64,000 nt of DNA from Clostridiales bacterium (GTDB taxonomy: Bacteria > Bacillota > Clostridia > Christensenellales > Aristaeellaceae): assembly GCA_015056325.1 (NCBI GenBank), contig SVGL01000001.1, positions 124,001 through 188,000 of the forward strand, written 5' to 3'. The position numbers and the translations under genes are program-made. Below are positions 9,752 to 18,263 of this stretch, piece by piece. Every line of letters starts with the position of its first letter. The first letter of the stretch is position 1. The notes beneath the pieces are model-generated. The model saw only the letters and a list, made by a program, of their open reading frames with translations, was not told the DNA's origin and made no database searches.

Positions 9752-10399
9752 ATGGCGATCCGACTGTATGAAACCCGCACCAACAACTCCAATGTGCCGC
9801 TGCGCGTGGCTGTGGGCCACTTTGCAACCAGCCACAGCCACATCAACTATTACATCGACCTGACGATGACCAAGCATCGTCTGTCTGAGGCGAAGGAGGT
9901 CGCAACCCAGCTGTGCGACCACATCAGCCCTGCGACGGTTATTGATACCATCCTCTGTCTGGACGGCACGGAAGTCATCGGTGCCGCAATGGCCAGCGTG
10001 CTGACCCGCCGTGGCTTTGCGACCGTGAATGCCCATAACACCATTTATGTTGTTACCCCCGAGCACACCACCGGCTCGCAGCTGCTCTTCCGTGAGAACT
10101 ATGCCCCCATGATCGTGGGCAAGAACGTGCTGGTGCTGGCAGCTTCTGTCACCACCGGTTACACCGCGAAGGCTGCCATCGATGCGATCCGCTACTACAG
10201 CGGCAAGCCCGCCGGGATCTGTGCCATCTTCACTTGCGAGGATGAGTGCGAGGGTTTCCCGGTCAACGCGGTCTTCACCAAGAAGAACGACCTGCCGGAT
10301 TACATCTCCACCGCCTCCCATGAGTGCCCGATGTGCAAGAATCAGCGCCGCCTGGATGCGATGGTCAATGCCTTCGGCGTGAGCTCCTTCGGCATCTGA
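9752..10399 (+). CDS. Phosphoribosyltransferase-like protein
   Basis: A 215-residue cytosolic protein with a type-I phosphoribosyltransferase look. Residues 125-150 (VLVLAASVTTGYTAKAAIDA) correspond to the PRPP-binding strand-loop-helix, but the usual acidic pair before the loop is replaced by Ala-Ala, so PRPP binding or catalysis may differ. A C-terminal CPMCKNQ motif gives a possible metal-binding Cys pair near residue 198. Orotate PRTase-family proteins of this kind occur in Clostridia without known substrate. It has its own promoter and terminator. Enzyme activity is not established from sequence. Confidence 0.65.
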   Translation: MAIRLYETRTNNSNVPLRVAVGHFATSHSHINYYIDLTMTKHRLSEAKEVATQLCDHISPATVIDTILCLDGTEVIGAAMASVLTRRGFATVNAHNTIYVVTPEHTTGSQLLFRENYAPMIVGKNVLVLAASVTTGYTAKAAIDAIRYYSGKPAGICAIFTCEDECEGFPVNAVFTKKNDLPDYISTASHECPMCKNQRRLDAMVNAFGVSSFGI

Positions 10400-10411
10400 G
10401 AAGAATCAAAG

Positions 10412-10440
10412 AAGGCTCCGGATCTGTTCCGGAGCCTTTT
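10412..10440 (+). terminator. Intrinsic terminator after the PRTase-like gene
   Basis: AAGGCTCCGGA pairs with TCCGGAGCCTT around a short loop and ends in TTTT. Confidence 0.88.
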
Positions 10441-10452
10441 GTGTTGCGGATG

Positions 10453-12150
10453 TCACTTTGCCCATACAACCATGGTGCTGTTGGCGGGGTAGACCTGGGC
10501 AGTCTGGTTGGGGTTGGACTGCTGCGCCTTGTAACGGGCGTAGGAGTAGGCCTCGTTGAGGGTGATCACGCCGTCGTTGTCGGAGTCGGCGGTCAGGGTG
10601 CGGGCGGCGTTGGTGGCCATGTTCCAGCCGTTGCCATAGCACATGCTGTAGGTGAAAATGCCGAAACGCTTATCCAGGATGCCGTCGCCGTTGGCGTCGT
10701 AGCCCATGGTGGCGCGATCCTCGGTGGAGTGGGCGGCAGTGATGACATAATAGCCGCTGTTGGCCAGGTCGTAATCGCCGCGGGCCTGCACGGAGAATGT
10801 ACTGACCACTTTGCTGTTGAAGGCGCTCAGCTCGGCAGTGGTGACTGCAGAAGCTTCGCCGCTGCGGCCGATCATCTGGCCGGAATGGCAGCTGTCAAGG
10901 ATAACGATCTTCTTGCCGGGGATCTCATCCAGCACGACCTTGAGCTGGGCGACGGAGAGATAGGTGTTGCCGGTGCCCATCAGAGAGCCGTGATAGCTGG
11001 TGCCCACGGCATTGGCGCCCTTGCCGGAGAAGTAGAACAGGCTGACATCCTGGGGCTGGGCGTCTGCGAAGGTATTGCGGATGGCGGTGATCATCGCGTC
11101 TGCCGAGAGCTCGCTGCGGGTGGAGATGCGGTAGGGGGTGGCGCTCATGCGGCTGAGCATGGTGCGCATGCCTGCCACATCATTGGCGGAACCGGGCATC
11201 TCCTGGGCGGTGCCTGCGTAGGAGTTGCCGATGAGCAGCGCGCGGTAGACGGGTTCGTTGCTGCTGACGGGAAAGGCGGAAGCCGTGGCGCTGGCGGAAT
11301 CATTGACCTCGTCAGAGATGGTCACGCTGACCGTGCAGGAGCCGGACTTGGCGAAGGTATAATCCACCGCGGGCTCAGCGGTGACGATGGTATCGGTGGT
11401 GCCATCGGTATCAAAGGTCCAGATGTAGGTGGCAGAGCCGTATGCGCCGGTAGAGGAGGTGGTCCAGGTGACGGTGTCGCCCACGTCCGCCTGGCTGACG
11501 GAGGGAACGGGCGCTTCTGCAGTCATGGTCTGATAAGTGGTGACCTCCAGGTGGGAGGGCGCAGGCAGATAGGCGGGCACGCGGATGCCGGAAAGATCAT
11601 CGCAGCCGTTGACGATCAGTGTGTCCAGGCTGCGTACAGGCTGACCGTCTACAAGCTTGGGCACGGTGAACTCACCGGAGATGGTTTCGCCATTCACGGC
11701 ACACAGCGGGATGGCGCAGCCCTCGGTCACGCTGTAGTAGAAGCCGCTGTTGGTGACGAGTGTCTCTTCCGCGTAGAAGTTGCTCAGGGAGGACGCGCTG
11801 CCAAAGGCCGGGCCGAATACATAGGTTACGTCGCTCAGGCTGCCCTGGATGGCGGTGGTGCTGCCCTTGAGGTGCAGGTAGGCTGCCTCAGTCCCCAGCA
11901 GAACTGTGCCGCTGACGTGGGTAGCTCCGGCGGGGATGACCAGGGCGTGCAGTCCGGTGCCGGCAAAGGCGCCGCTGCCGATAGTCTTCACCGATCCGGG
12001 CAGCACCACGCGGCCCTTAAGGGAGCTGTCGCCTTCAAAGGCGCTGGCATCAATGGCTGTCACGCCGTCGGGCAGGGAAAACTCGGCGTGGGCGGTCAGG
12101 GCAAAAGCCATTACAATTGCCAGCAGGAGAATGAACAGACTGTTCTTCAT
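10453..12150 (-). CDS. Secreted caspase-like (C14) protein with leucine-rich and PKD-like modules
   Basis: A 565-residue exported protein. A signal peptide (1-22) is followed by BspA-type leucine-rich repeats (about 23-200, with PDGVTAIDASAFEG and LPGSVKTIGSGAFAG). A PKD-like beta-sandwich follows (about 205-285, TSSTGAYGSATYIWTFDTDG), then a caspase/metacaspase catalytic domain (about 295-520). The nucleophile motif ILDSCHSG is intact with Cys421. The His motif, normally YSGHG, reads YFSGKG with Lys377; His387 lies ten residues on. An EF-hand-like loop DSDNDGVITLNEAY lies near 535. SD AAGGAG precedes the ATG. It may be a calcium-activated extracellular protease or a catalytically dead relative; the substitution makes activity uncertain. 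Confidence 0.85.
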   Translation of the reverse strand: MKNSLFILLLAIVMAFALTAHAEFSLPDGVTAIDASAFEGDSSLKGRVVLPGSVKTIGSGAFAGTGLHALVIPAGATHVSGTVLLGTEAAYLHLKGSTTAIQGSLSDVTYVFGPAFGSASSLSNFYAEETLVTNSGFYYSVTEGCAIPLCAVNGETISGEFTVPKLVDGQPVRSLDTLIVNGCDDLSGIRVPAYLPAPSHLEVTTYQTMTAEAPVPSVSQADVGDTVTWTTSSTGAYGSATYIWTFDTDGTTDTIVTAEPAVDYTFAKSGSCTVSVTISDEVNDSASATASAFPVSSNEPVYRALLIGNSYAGTAQEMPGSANDVAGMRTMLSRMSATPYRISTRSELSADAMITAIRNTFADAQPQDVSLFYFSGKGANAVGTSYHGSLMGTGNTYLSVAQLKVVLDEIPGKKIVILDSCHSGQMIGRSGEASAVTTAELSAFNSKVVSTFSVQARGDYDLANSGYYVITAAHSTEDRATMGYDANGDGILDKRFGIFTYSMCYGNGWNMATNAARTLTADSDNDGVITLNEAYSYARYKAQQSNPNQTAQVYPANSTMVVWAK

Positions 12151-12268
12151 GTCGTGCTCCTTGTGGAAAATAATGAAAGTGCCAAAGGCACATAAACATC
12201 CACATACATTATAGGGCCTTCCGGGCCATCGGTCAAGGCGGAAGAAGAAAAGTTACATTTGTGACATG

Positions 12269-12296
12269 AAAAAGACGACCCTTGCGGATCGTCTTT
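12269..12296 (-). terminator. Intrinsic terminator after the DUF362 gene
   Basis: Minus-strand AAAGACGATCC pairs with GGTCGTCTTT and ends in a T run, shortly after the stop at 12302. Confidence 0.82.
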
Positions 12297-12301
12297 CATG
12301 C

Positions 12302-13171
12302 TTATTCGATTTCCACCAGCTCGTATTCACGGCTGCCGAATCCCAGCTCAGCGGCGGCTTCAATGGTGTGCGCGCCCTGGCGGCTCTCGATGCGCTCGAG
12401 CATGTGGGGGAGGCCCGGATCGTCCTTCTGGGCGTAGATCAGGTCCAGACCCGCCTGGTCAATGGCGATGGGGTCCAGGCTGGCCAGCATGCCGATGTCC
12501 GCCATGCAGGGATCCTCAGCTTTGGCGCAGCAGTCGCAGTCCACGGACAGGTTCTTCATCACGCTGATGTATACGGCCTTGCCAGCGTAGCGCTTGGCCA
12601 CGGAGGAAGCCGCATCTGCCATGGCCTCCAGGAAGCCCATGTGATCGCCCTTGAAGCCGAGCTTAGCATCGCCCGCGCCGTGGATGTGCTTCTTGCCATA
12701 GGAGGACGCAATGCCGATGGACAGCTGCTTGATCGCGCCGCCGAAGCCGCCCATGGGGTGCCCCTTGAAGTGGGAGAGCACCAGCAGGGAGTCGTACTTC
12801 GCCAGGTTCTTGCCCACGAAGTTCTTCTGGATGATCTTGCCGCCGGGGATGAGCAGCTGCAGATCGGGGCCTTCGCCGTCCATGATATCCACGTTGAAAT
12901 GGTCTGCCCAGCCGTGGTCGCGCATCAGCTGTTCGTGACGCTCAGTGACGTCTCGGGCGCCGGGATAGGCGGTGTTGCACTCCACCACAGTGCCGCCGAC
13001 ATGGTCAATGACCGGCTTCCAGAAGTCCGGACCGAGGAAATTCTGATTGCCCTTCTCGCCGGAGTGCAGCTTGACAGCTACCTTGCCGGGAAGCTCGACG
13101 CCCAGCAGATTGTACATTTCCAGCACCTTTTCGGGGGTGATGGTCTTGGAGAAATACACCTTGCTTGCCAT
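12302..13171 (-). CDS. DUF362 domain protein
   Basis: A 289-residue protein of the DUF362 family, found with and without attached ferredoxin domains. Visible family landmarks are MASKVYFSKTI at the start, VAVKLHSGEKGN, GGTVVECNTAYPG, LVLSHFKGHPMGGFGGAIKQ and the Cys cluster CDCCAKAEDPC near residue 210, which could bind a metal or Fe-S centre. Catalytic role unknown. SD AGGAGG lies 7 bases before the ATG. The gene follows udk by 23 bases on the same strand and is probably co-transcribed with it. Confidence 0.85.
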   Translation of the reverse strand: MASKVYFSKTITPEKVLEMYNLLGVELPGKVAVKLHSGEKGNQNFLGPDFWKPVIDHVGGTVVECNTAYPGARDVTERHEQLMRDHGWADHFNVDIMDGEGPDLQLLIPGGKIIQKNFVGKNLAKYDSLLVLSHFKGHPMGGFGGAIKQLSIGIASSYGKKHIHGAGDAKLGFKGDHMGFLEAMADAASSVAKRYAGKAVYISVMKNLSVDCDCCAKAEDPCMADIGMLASLDPIAIDQAGLDLIYAQKDDPGLPHMLERIESRQGAHTIEAAAELGFGSREYELVEIE

Positions 13172-13194
13172 AAGGAACCTCCTGTTGATGTGAA

Positions 13195-13821
13195 TTATTC
13201 GTTGATTGCCATTCGCTTATGCAGTTCGTCGGAGACGTAGCCGGAGAGGATCTCCACGATGCGGGCGTTCTTGCCGCCGCGGGCGACGATCACGTCCGCA
13301 AGATTGACGTAGTTGCGGATGTACTGCTCGAACATGGGACGCACGGTAGAGCGGTACTGATTGGAGATGGAGTCGATGGAGCGGCCGCGCTCGTTGATGT
13401 CACGTTCGATGCGGCGCAGCAGGCAGATATCCGCATCCACGTTCATGTACAGCTTGAGGTACATCAGCTTGAGCAGCCTCTCGTCATGGAAGCAGTGGAT
13501 TCCCTCCAGAATCAGCACATCCGGGGGCGTGATGATATCATCCGTATCCGCCCGGCGGTGATGGGCGTAATCATAGCCCTTGCGGGTGATGGGCTGACCA
13601 GCCATCAGGGCCTGCACGTCCTGCAGAAGGGCGTCGTGATCGAAGATGCCCGGCTCATCGTAGTTCAGCTGGCAGCGCTCCTCGAAGGGGAGATGGCTGT
13701 GGTCTTTGTAGTAGCAATCCTGCTGGAGCACAAAGCAGCGTTCTCCCAGCGCTGCCGCCAGAGAGTCAGCCAGGGTCGATTTGCCGCTGCCGCTGGCGCC
13801 GCAAATGCCGATGAAGATCAT
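13195..13821 (-). CDS. udk: Uridine kinase family protein
   Basis: A 208-residue P-loop kinase of the nucleoside salvage pathway that phosphorylates uridine/cytidine. The Walker A motif is GASGSGKST at residues 7-15. QQDCYYKD and YDEPGIFDHD match uridine kinase substrate motifs, the Walker B-like strand is DVLILEGIH, and a lid segment RRIERDINERGRS follows. I chose the ATG at 13821 because GGAGG sits 8 bases before it; an ATG seven codons earlier lacks a ribosome site. It heads a two-gene unit with the DUF362 gene. A more general phosphoribulokinase/uridine kinase-like role cannot be excluded. Confidence 0.88.
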   Translation of the reverse strand: MIFIGICGASGSGKSTLADSLAAALGERCFVLQQDCYYKDHSHLPFEERCQLNYDEPGIFDHDALLQDVQALMAGQPITRKGYDYAHHRRADTDDIITPPDVLILEGIHCFHDERLLKLMYLKLYMNVDADICLLRRIERDINERGRSIDSISNQYRSTVRPMFEQYIRNYVNLADVIVARGGKNARIVEILSGYVSDELHKRMAINE

Positions 13822-13866
13822 TCGTATGTCCTCCACATGCATATTGTCTGGTTTCCTTTATGGTAA

Positions 13867-13895
13867 ATGGTACAATATCGAGGGCGATGTGTCAA
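13867..13895 (-). promoter_or_regulatory. Sigma-A promoter of udk
   Basis: Minus-strand TTGACA (13895-13890), a 17-base spacer and TACCAT (13872-13867). Confidence 0.7.
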
Positions 13896-13950
13896 GAGGA
13901 ATGGGCGAAACATCGACAGATTTCGGTAAAGGACATGCAATTTCCGCAAA

Positions 13951-13980
13951 TTGACTGTGACTTATCAGTTGTAATATGAT
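13951..13980 (+). promoter_or_regulatory. Probable promoter of the GH18 gene
   Basis: TTGACT at 13951-13956, an 18-base spacer and TATGAT at 13975-13980, about 75 bases before the GTG start. Confidence 0.65.
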
Positions 13981-14053
13981 ATGATTACTCCGTGCACATG
14001 GGATATATGTCCCCAAACGCAGGTCGGCAAGGCCGAAAATGGAGGTGACCGCG

Positions 14054-15229
14054 GTGCCAAAATCCACGCCGCGCACCAAAGAGCGCAAGCCGTTGCGGCT
14101 TGCCAAGAAGCTGCTTCTGATGATGTTGTTCCTGGTGATGACGGGCGTATCCGTCTCATCTGGCGCATACACTACACAAGCCGCCACGGCGGAAGAGGAG
14201 GCCCCCATGAACAAGCGCAAAGGTCGCACGGTCATGTACATCATGGATTCCCACAACCTGCAGCTGCGGAATGAGGACGCCCATGCCCTGGATCAGCTGA
14301 ACTACTCCTTTGCCCTCATCAAGGACGGCAAGGCGGACGGTTCCCACTGGATGGGGCTAAAGAAGGTGCAGTCCTTCCTCAAGCGCAATCCCCATGTGGA
14401 TGGCGTCATTTCCATCGGCGGCTGGGGCGCTGACGGCTTCTCCGACGCCTGCCTGACGGAGGAAGGCCGCAAAACCCTCGCCGACAGCCTGCTTGCCCTG
14501 ATGGACGACTGCGGCTTCGTGGGCATTGACGTGGACTGGGAATACCCCGGCGTGCCCGGCACCGGCATCGTCTCCCGGCCTGAGGCGGACGTGGAGAACT
14601 GGTATGCCTTCCTGACGCTGCTGCGCGAAGGCCTCGATCAGAGGGAAGTTCTCCATGGGAGGGAATACCATCTGTCGGTAGCACTGGGGGCAGGAGATCA
14701 GCAGCTGGATGTGCTGGATCCCAAGCGTCTGGCGCCCCTACTGGATCAGGCTGTCGTGATGGCCTATGACATGGCGGGATTTGACCGCATCACGGGGCAT
14801 CATTCCGCCCTGTATCCCAACGAAGAACGGTCTCTCTCCGGCGCCCATGCGGTAAAGAAGCTGGTGGATGGCGGCCTCCCGGCGGAGAAAATCCTCCTGG
14901 GTGTGCCTGCCTATGGCCGCGTATGGCGGCAGGTCTCCGGCGGCGGCAACGGCTTGAATCAGCGGGCCAACACCTCCGGCAACAAGACCATCTCCTTCGA
15001 TGAGCTCCTCCGTCTGGAGGAGCAGGGTTACACCCGCTACTTTGACGAGAAGGCCCAGGTGCCGTGGTGGTTCGATGGCTCCACCTTTGTCAGCGGCGAT
15101 GATGACCGCTCCATTGCCTGCAAGGGGAAATGGGTGGTTGACAATGGCCTCCAGGGCATGGCGGTCTGGCAGTACACCCAGGATGCGGAAGGCGCGATGC
15201 TGGCCATGCTGGATGCGTCGATGCGGTAA
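14054..15229 (+). CDS. Glycoside hydrolase family 18 protein (chitinase/ENGase-like), exported
   Basis: A 391-residue protein with a Lys/Arg-rich N-terminus and signal peptide (KKLLLMMLFLVMTGVSVSSG, ending near TQAATA). The GH18 barrel covers residues 60-385: the SIGGWG strand, the active-site strand FVGIDVDWEYPG with the catalytic Glu, and substrate-contact strands MAYDMAGFD and GVPAYGRVW, closing with MAVWQYTQD. The outer Asp of the DGxDxDxE pattern is replaced by Val, but DxDxE is intact, so hydrolysis is still plausible. I prefer the GTG start because GGAGG lies 8 bases upstream; the ATG at 14039 overlaps that SD. Substrate may be chitin, chitooligosaccharide or N-glycan. Confidence 0.88.
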   Translation: MPKSTPRTKERKPLRLAKKLLLMMLFLVMTGVSVSSGAYTTQAATAEEEAPMNKRKGRTVMYIMDSHNLQLRNEDAHALDQLNYSFALIKDGKADGSHWMGLKKVQSFLKRNPHVDGVISIGGWGADGFSDACLTEEGRKTLADSLLALMDDCGFVGIDVDWEYPGVPGTGIVSRPEADVENWYAFLTLLREGLDQREVLHGREYHLSVALGAGDQQLDVLDPKRLAPLLDQAVVMAYDMAGFDRITGHHSALYPNEERSLSGAHAVKKLVDGGLPAEKILLGVPAYGRVWRQVSGGGNGLNQRANTSGNKTISFDELLRLEEQGYTRYFDEKAQVPWWFDGSTFVSGDDDRSIACKGKWVVDNGLQGMAVWQYTQDAEGAMLAMLDASMR

Positions 15230-15246
15230 CTGTACAATAGAAAAAC

Positions 15247-15275
15247 TTGCCTCCTGTATGGTTCGGTTGTATAAT
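15247..15275 (+). promoter_or_regulatory. Sigma-A promoter of the M28 peptidase gene
   Basis: TTGCCT at 15247-15252, a 17-base spacer and TATAAT at 15270-15275; SD AGGAGG follows before the ATG at 15307. Confidence 0.82.
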
Positions 15276-15306
15276 GTAGAAAACCGATCAACAGGAGGCG
15301 TTATTT

Positions 15307-16578
15307 ATGAAGGTTTCTGCCCATCGCGCGTTTGCTCTGCTTAAGGAACTGGCCTACGAGCGTGTCAGCTGCTCCGAAGCGGAGAAGCAGGCTGCCCGGA
15401 AGCTGTTGGAGGTCGCCCTGTCCACCGGTGCCGAGGCTCATATTGAGGAGTTCCCCGTGGCCTGCGGCAAGGTCAACCATGCCAAGCTGGTCGTTACCGA
15501 ACCCTATGTGAAGGAGTACGAGGTCACCGGCTACGAGCGCGGCCTGTCCACCCCTGAGGGCGGCGTAGATCTGGAATTTTACTATGCTGAGAACGGCGAG
15601 GACGCTCACCTTGCCAACGTCAAGGGCAAGGCTGTGATGGTCAATGGCCGTTTGGGCAAGAAGCTCTATGAGAAGCTGATGAAGGCCGGCGTGGCTGCCA
15701 TTCTGACCTTTGACGGCACCACCATTGACCGCCGCAGCGAGACCGACTGTGACATCCGCAAGCTCCGCGAGATCCTGACTGAGGAATCCGGCGCCTGCAC
15801 CGCGCTCCACATGCGCACGATGGACGCTGCCGAGATCGTCCGCCGCGGCGCGAAGAAGATGCACATTGAGCTCTCCGCGGAGAACTACGAAGGCACCAGC
15901 CAGAATGTCTGCGCGGTGATCGAGGGCACCGAGTACCCTGACGAGATCATCTCCTTCGGCGCGCACTATGACAGCGTGTACTTCTCCACCGGCGTGTACG
16001 ACAACATGTCCGGCTCCGTCATCATCATGGAGCTGCTGCGCTACTTCATGGAGCACAAGCCTGCCCGCACGATGAAGTTCAACTGGTACGGCTCTGAGGA
16101 GCAGGGCCTGCTGGGCTCCAAGGCGTGGGTCAAGGCCCATGAGGATGAGCTGTCCAAGCATGTGTTGATGATCAACATTGACGTAGCCGCGCCCATCCTG
16201 GGCAAGAATGTTGCGCCCATTTTGGCCACCGAGAAGGCTGTGGGCTATGTGGACGCCCTCATGCGCGAAGCCGGCATCGCCTGCGAGGTCAAGATGGACA
16301 TCTACTCCTCTGACTGTGTTCCCTTTGCGGACAAGGGTGTTCCCGCAGTGAATCTGCTGCGCTTCGGCGTGCCTGGCGCGGGCTACATCCATGACCGCCG
16401 CGACAACCTGAAGAGCAACTACCTCAGCGCGGAAGCCCTGGATATCACCCTCCAGCAGGCGCTGATGTTCACCCAGCGGGTTGACAGCGCGAAGGTCTTC
16501 CCGATCGAGCGCAAGATCAGCGACGAGATCGTCAAGAAGGTGGACGAGTACCTCTTCAAGAAGAAGGATAAGAAGTAA
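15307..16578 (+). CDS. M28 family zinc aminopeptidase with PA domain
   Basis: A 423-residue di-zinc peptidase without a signal peptide, so probably cytosolic. A protease-associated insert sits at about 50-185. The metal ligands are visible: His in SFGAHYDSV, bridging Asp in VYDNMSG, catalytic Glu and ligand Glu in GSEEQGLLGS, Asp in MINIDVAA and His in GYIHDRRDN. It likely removes N-terminal residues from peptides taken up or released in the cell. A Lys-rich tail ends the chain. It has its own promoter; no clear terminator separates it from the next gene. Confidence 0.9.
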   Translation: MKVSAHRAFALLKELAYERVSCSEAEKQAARKLLEVALSTGAEAHIEEFPVACGKVNHAKLVVTEPYVKEYEVTGYERGLSTPEGGVDLEFYYAENGEDAHLANVKGKAVMVNGRLGKKLYEKLMKAGVAAILTFDGTTIDRRSETDCDIRKLREILTEESGACTALHMRTMDAAEIVRRGAKKMHIELSAENYEGTSQNVCAVIEGTEYPDEIISFGAHYDSVYFSTGVYDNMSGSVIIMELLRYFMEHKPARTMKFNWYGSEEQGLLGSKAWVKAHEDELSKHVLMINIDVAAPILGKNVAPILATEKAVGYVDALMREAGIACEVKMDIYSSDCVPFADKGVPAVNLLRFGVPGAGYIHDRRDNLKSNYLSAEALDITLQQALMFTQRVDSAKVFPIERKISDEIVKKVDEYLFKKKDKK

Positions 16579-16655
16579 GGTAAAGATCTGCTCGTGCATG
16601 GGTATACGCGAAATAACACTGGAATCTCTTCCAAGACTTGAAAAGGAGAATACAT

Positions 16656-17315
16656 ATGAAGAACATTCAAAGAATCATGATGCTGGCACTGGCGCTGATG
16701 ATGTTTATGGGAACTGCGGCAATGGCATGTACGGAATGGTGCGGCACACCTGATATTGATGTCAACAGCGATGTACTGCCCTCTCCGGATGAACTGCACA
16801 CGGAAGCTTATCTGCTGGGTGATGCCATGATTGGCCGCACGGTGCATGTGCTGATGAGCGGCAATGTGCGTACGGAGCCCAACCAGTCTTCGGAGGTTCT
16901 GGCAGAGGTGTTCCCGGATGACAAGGTGGCCATTCTGGACTACTATATGGAATCCATGAACCCGCTGAGGATGTGGATCAAGATCGACTTCTACGGCATG
17001 GAGGGCTGGATCAGTGCTTCCCGCGGCAAGATTGTATCTTGTCCGGCTGATACCTACATCGTTGGCAATGATCCGAAGCTGGAGGTTTCCCGTAACCGTT
17101 ATGTGGGTCAGACCATGCTGGTGAACGCAAAGAGCGGCAACGCCCGCTCCGGCCCTGGTACCGATTATCCCGTTCTGGAGCTTATCCACTACCCCGAGAT
17201 GCATGTCATCCGCAATGTTGCACTGGATAGCGAGGGAAAGCTGTGGGTGATGATTCGTATTGGTTCCCGTGAATGCTGGGCCCGTGACTCCTTGTTCTCC
17301 TACATCGGAGATTGA
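16656..17315 (+). CDS. Secreted bacterial SH3-domain protein, copy 1
   Basis: A 219-residue exported protein. A signal peptide (1-24) ends before the conserved CTEWCG, whose two Cys could form a disulfide or, less likely, a lipid anchor since the preceding residues do not fit a good lipobox. Two bacterial SH3 repeats follow: VRTEPNQSSEVL near residues 68-79 and NARSGPGTDYPVL near 165-177, a type that binds cell-wall peptides in other proteins. It is a tandem paralogue of the next gene with the same architecture and roughly two thirds identity by eye. The start at 16656 is set by AAGGAG. Function unknown; probably cell-envelope binding. Confidence 0.75.
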   Translation: MKNIQRIMMLALALMMFMGTAAMACTEWCGTPDIDVNSDVLPSPDELHTEAYLLGDAMIGRTVHVLMSGNVRTEPNQSSEVLAEVFPDDKVAILDYYMESMNPLRMWIKIDFYGMEGWISASRGKIVSCPADTYIVGNDPKLEVSRNRYVGQTMLVNAKSGNARSGPGTDYPVLELIHYPEMHVIRNVALDSEGKLWVMIRIGSRECWARDSLFSYIGD

Positions 17316-17329
17316 TCGGTACTGCTGTA

Positions 17330-17357
17330 AAGCCCGTCCCTGCTGGGGCGGGCTTTT
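17330..17357 (+). terminator. Intrinsic terminator after SH3 copy 1
   Basis: AAGCCCGTCCC pairs with GGGCGGGCTT around a 5-base loop, then TTTT. Confidence 0.85.
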
Positions 17358-17497
17358 ATGCTGCGTATGGTGAGCTGGAGATTATTTGCAAGAAATGCTG
17401 ATAAGGCTGTAACAACGGTGGGCGTGGCGTGTATATACAAGTGAAAAGCAAGTGAAGCACTTGATAACATCCCTCAAACACGAAAGGAGAAACTACA

Positions 17498-18163
17498 ATG
17501 AAAAAGTTCTTTAGCCGTATCCTGTTCCTTGCCCTTGCCCTGATGCTGTGCATGAGCTCCGTTTCTGCTCTGGCCTGCACTGAATGGTGCGGCTCACCGG
17601 ATATTGATGTGGAAAATGACGTGCTGCCTCCTTCTGATCAGCTGCATATCGAGGCATATCGCCTGGGTGACGCCGTGATCGGCCGTACGCTGCATGTGCT
17701 GCGCAGCGGCAATGTACGTACCGCGCCCAACCAGTCCTCCCGCATCCTGGCGGAGGCTTTCCCGGACGACAAGGTGGCGATTCTGGATTACCACATGGAA
17801 TCTGTCAATCCGCTGAGCATGTGGCTGAAGATTGACTTCTACGGCATGGAGGGTTGGATCAACGCATCCCGCGGCAAGGTTGTGTCTTGCCGCCCGGATT
17901 CCTACATTGCCGGCAATGATCCTGCGCTGGAGGTTGCCCGCAGCCGCTATGTTGGCCAGACCATGATGGTGAATGTCCGCAGCGGCAATGCCCGCGCCGG
18001 TGCTGGTCAGGACTATCCCACCATTGAGTACATCCATCGTCCTGATACCTACCGCATCCGCGATGTGGCGCTGGACAGCGAGGGCAAGCTGTGGGTGATG
18101 ATCCGCATCGGCTCCCGCGAGTGCTGGGCCAGTGCCTCCCTGTTCGATTACATTGGCAATTAA
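17498..18163 (+). CDS. Secreted bacterial SH3-domain protein, copy 2
   Basis: A 221-residue paralogue of the preceding gene. It has a signal peptide (1-26), the same CTEWCGSPDID start of the mature protein, two SH3 repeats (VRTAPNQSSRIL and NARAGAGQDYPTIE) and the shared ending KLWVMIRIGSREC. The separating 180 bases contain a terminator and a new SD (AAAGGAG), so the copies are transcribed separately or by read-through. Divergence is scattered over the whole length, which argues for an old duplication rather than recent amplification. No catalytic domain is attached. Confidence 0.75.
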   Translation: MKKFFSRILFLALALMLCMSSVSALACTEWCGSPDIDVENDVLPPSDQLHIEAYRLGDAVIGRTLHVLRSGNVRTAPNQSSRILAEAFPDDKVAILDYHMESVNPLSMWLKIDFYGMEGWINASRGKVVSCRPDSYIAGNDPALEVARSRYVGQTMMVNVRSGNARAGAGQDYPTIEYIHRPDTYRIRDVALDSEGKLWVMIRIGSRECWASASLFDYIGN

Positions 18164-18190
18164 TTCGACGGGTATAACAAAACGAGCATG

Positions 18191-18225
18191 AGCCCCCTGT
18201 GCATACACACTGCACAGGGGGCTTT
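18191..18225 (+). terminator. Intrinsic terminator after SH3 copy 2
   Basis: AGCCCCCTGTGCA pairs with TGCACAGGGGGCT around a 9-base loop, followed by TT. Strong 13-bp stem. Confidence 0.85.
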
Positions 18226-18263
18226 CCAGTGTTGGTGATAGTCAACTCATGCGGTGGATTGAT

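Noticed and set aside
14022-14045. Another partial three-hairpin element before the GH18 gene
   Set aside because: GGTCGGCAAGGCCGA followed by GGAGG is suggestive, but the linkers and tail GATGGCC are missing; too short to count as a copy.
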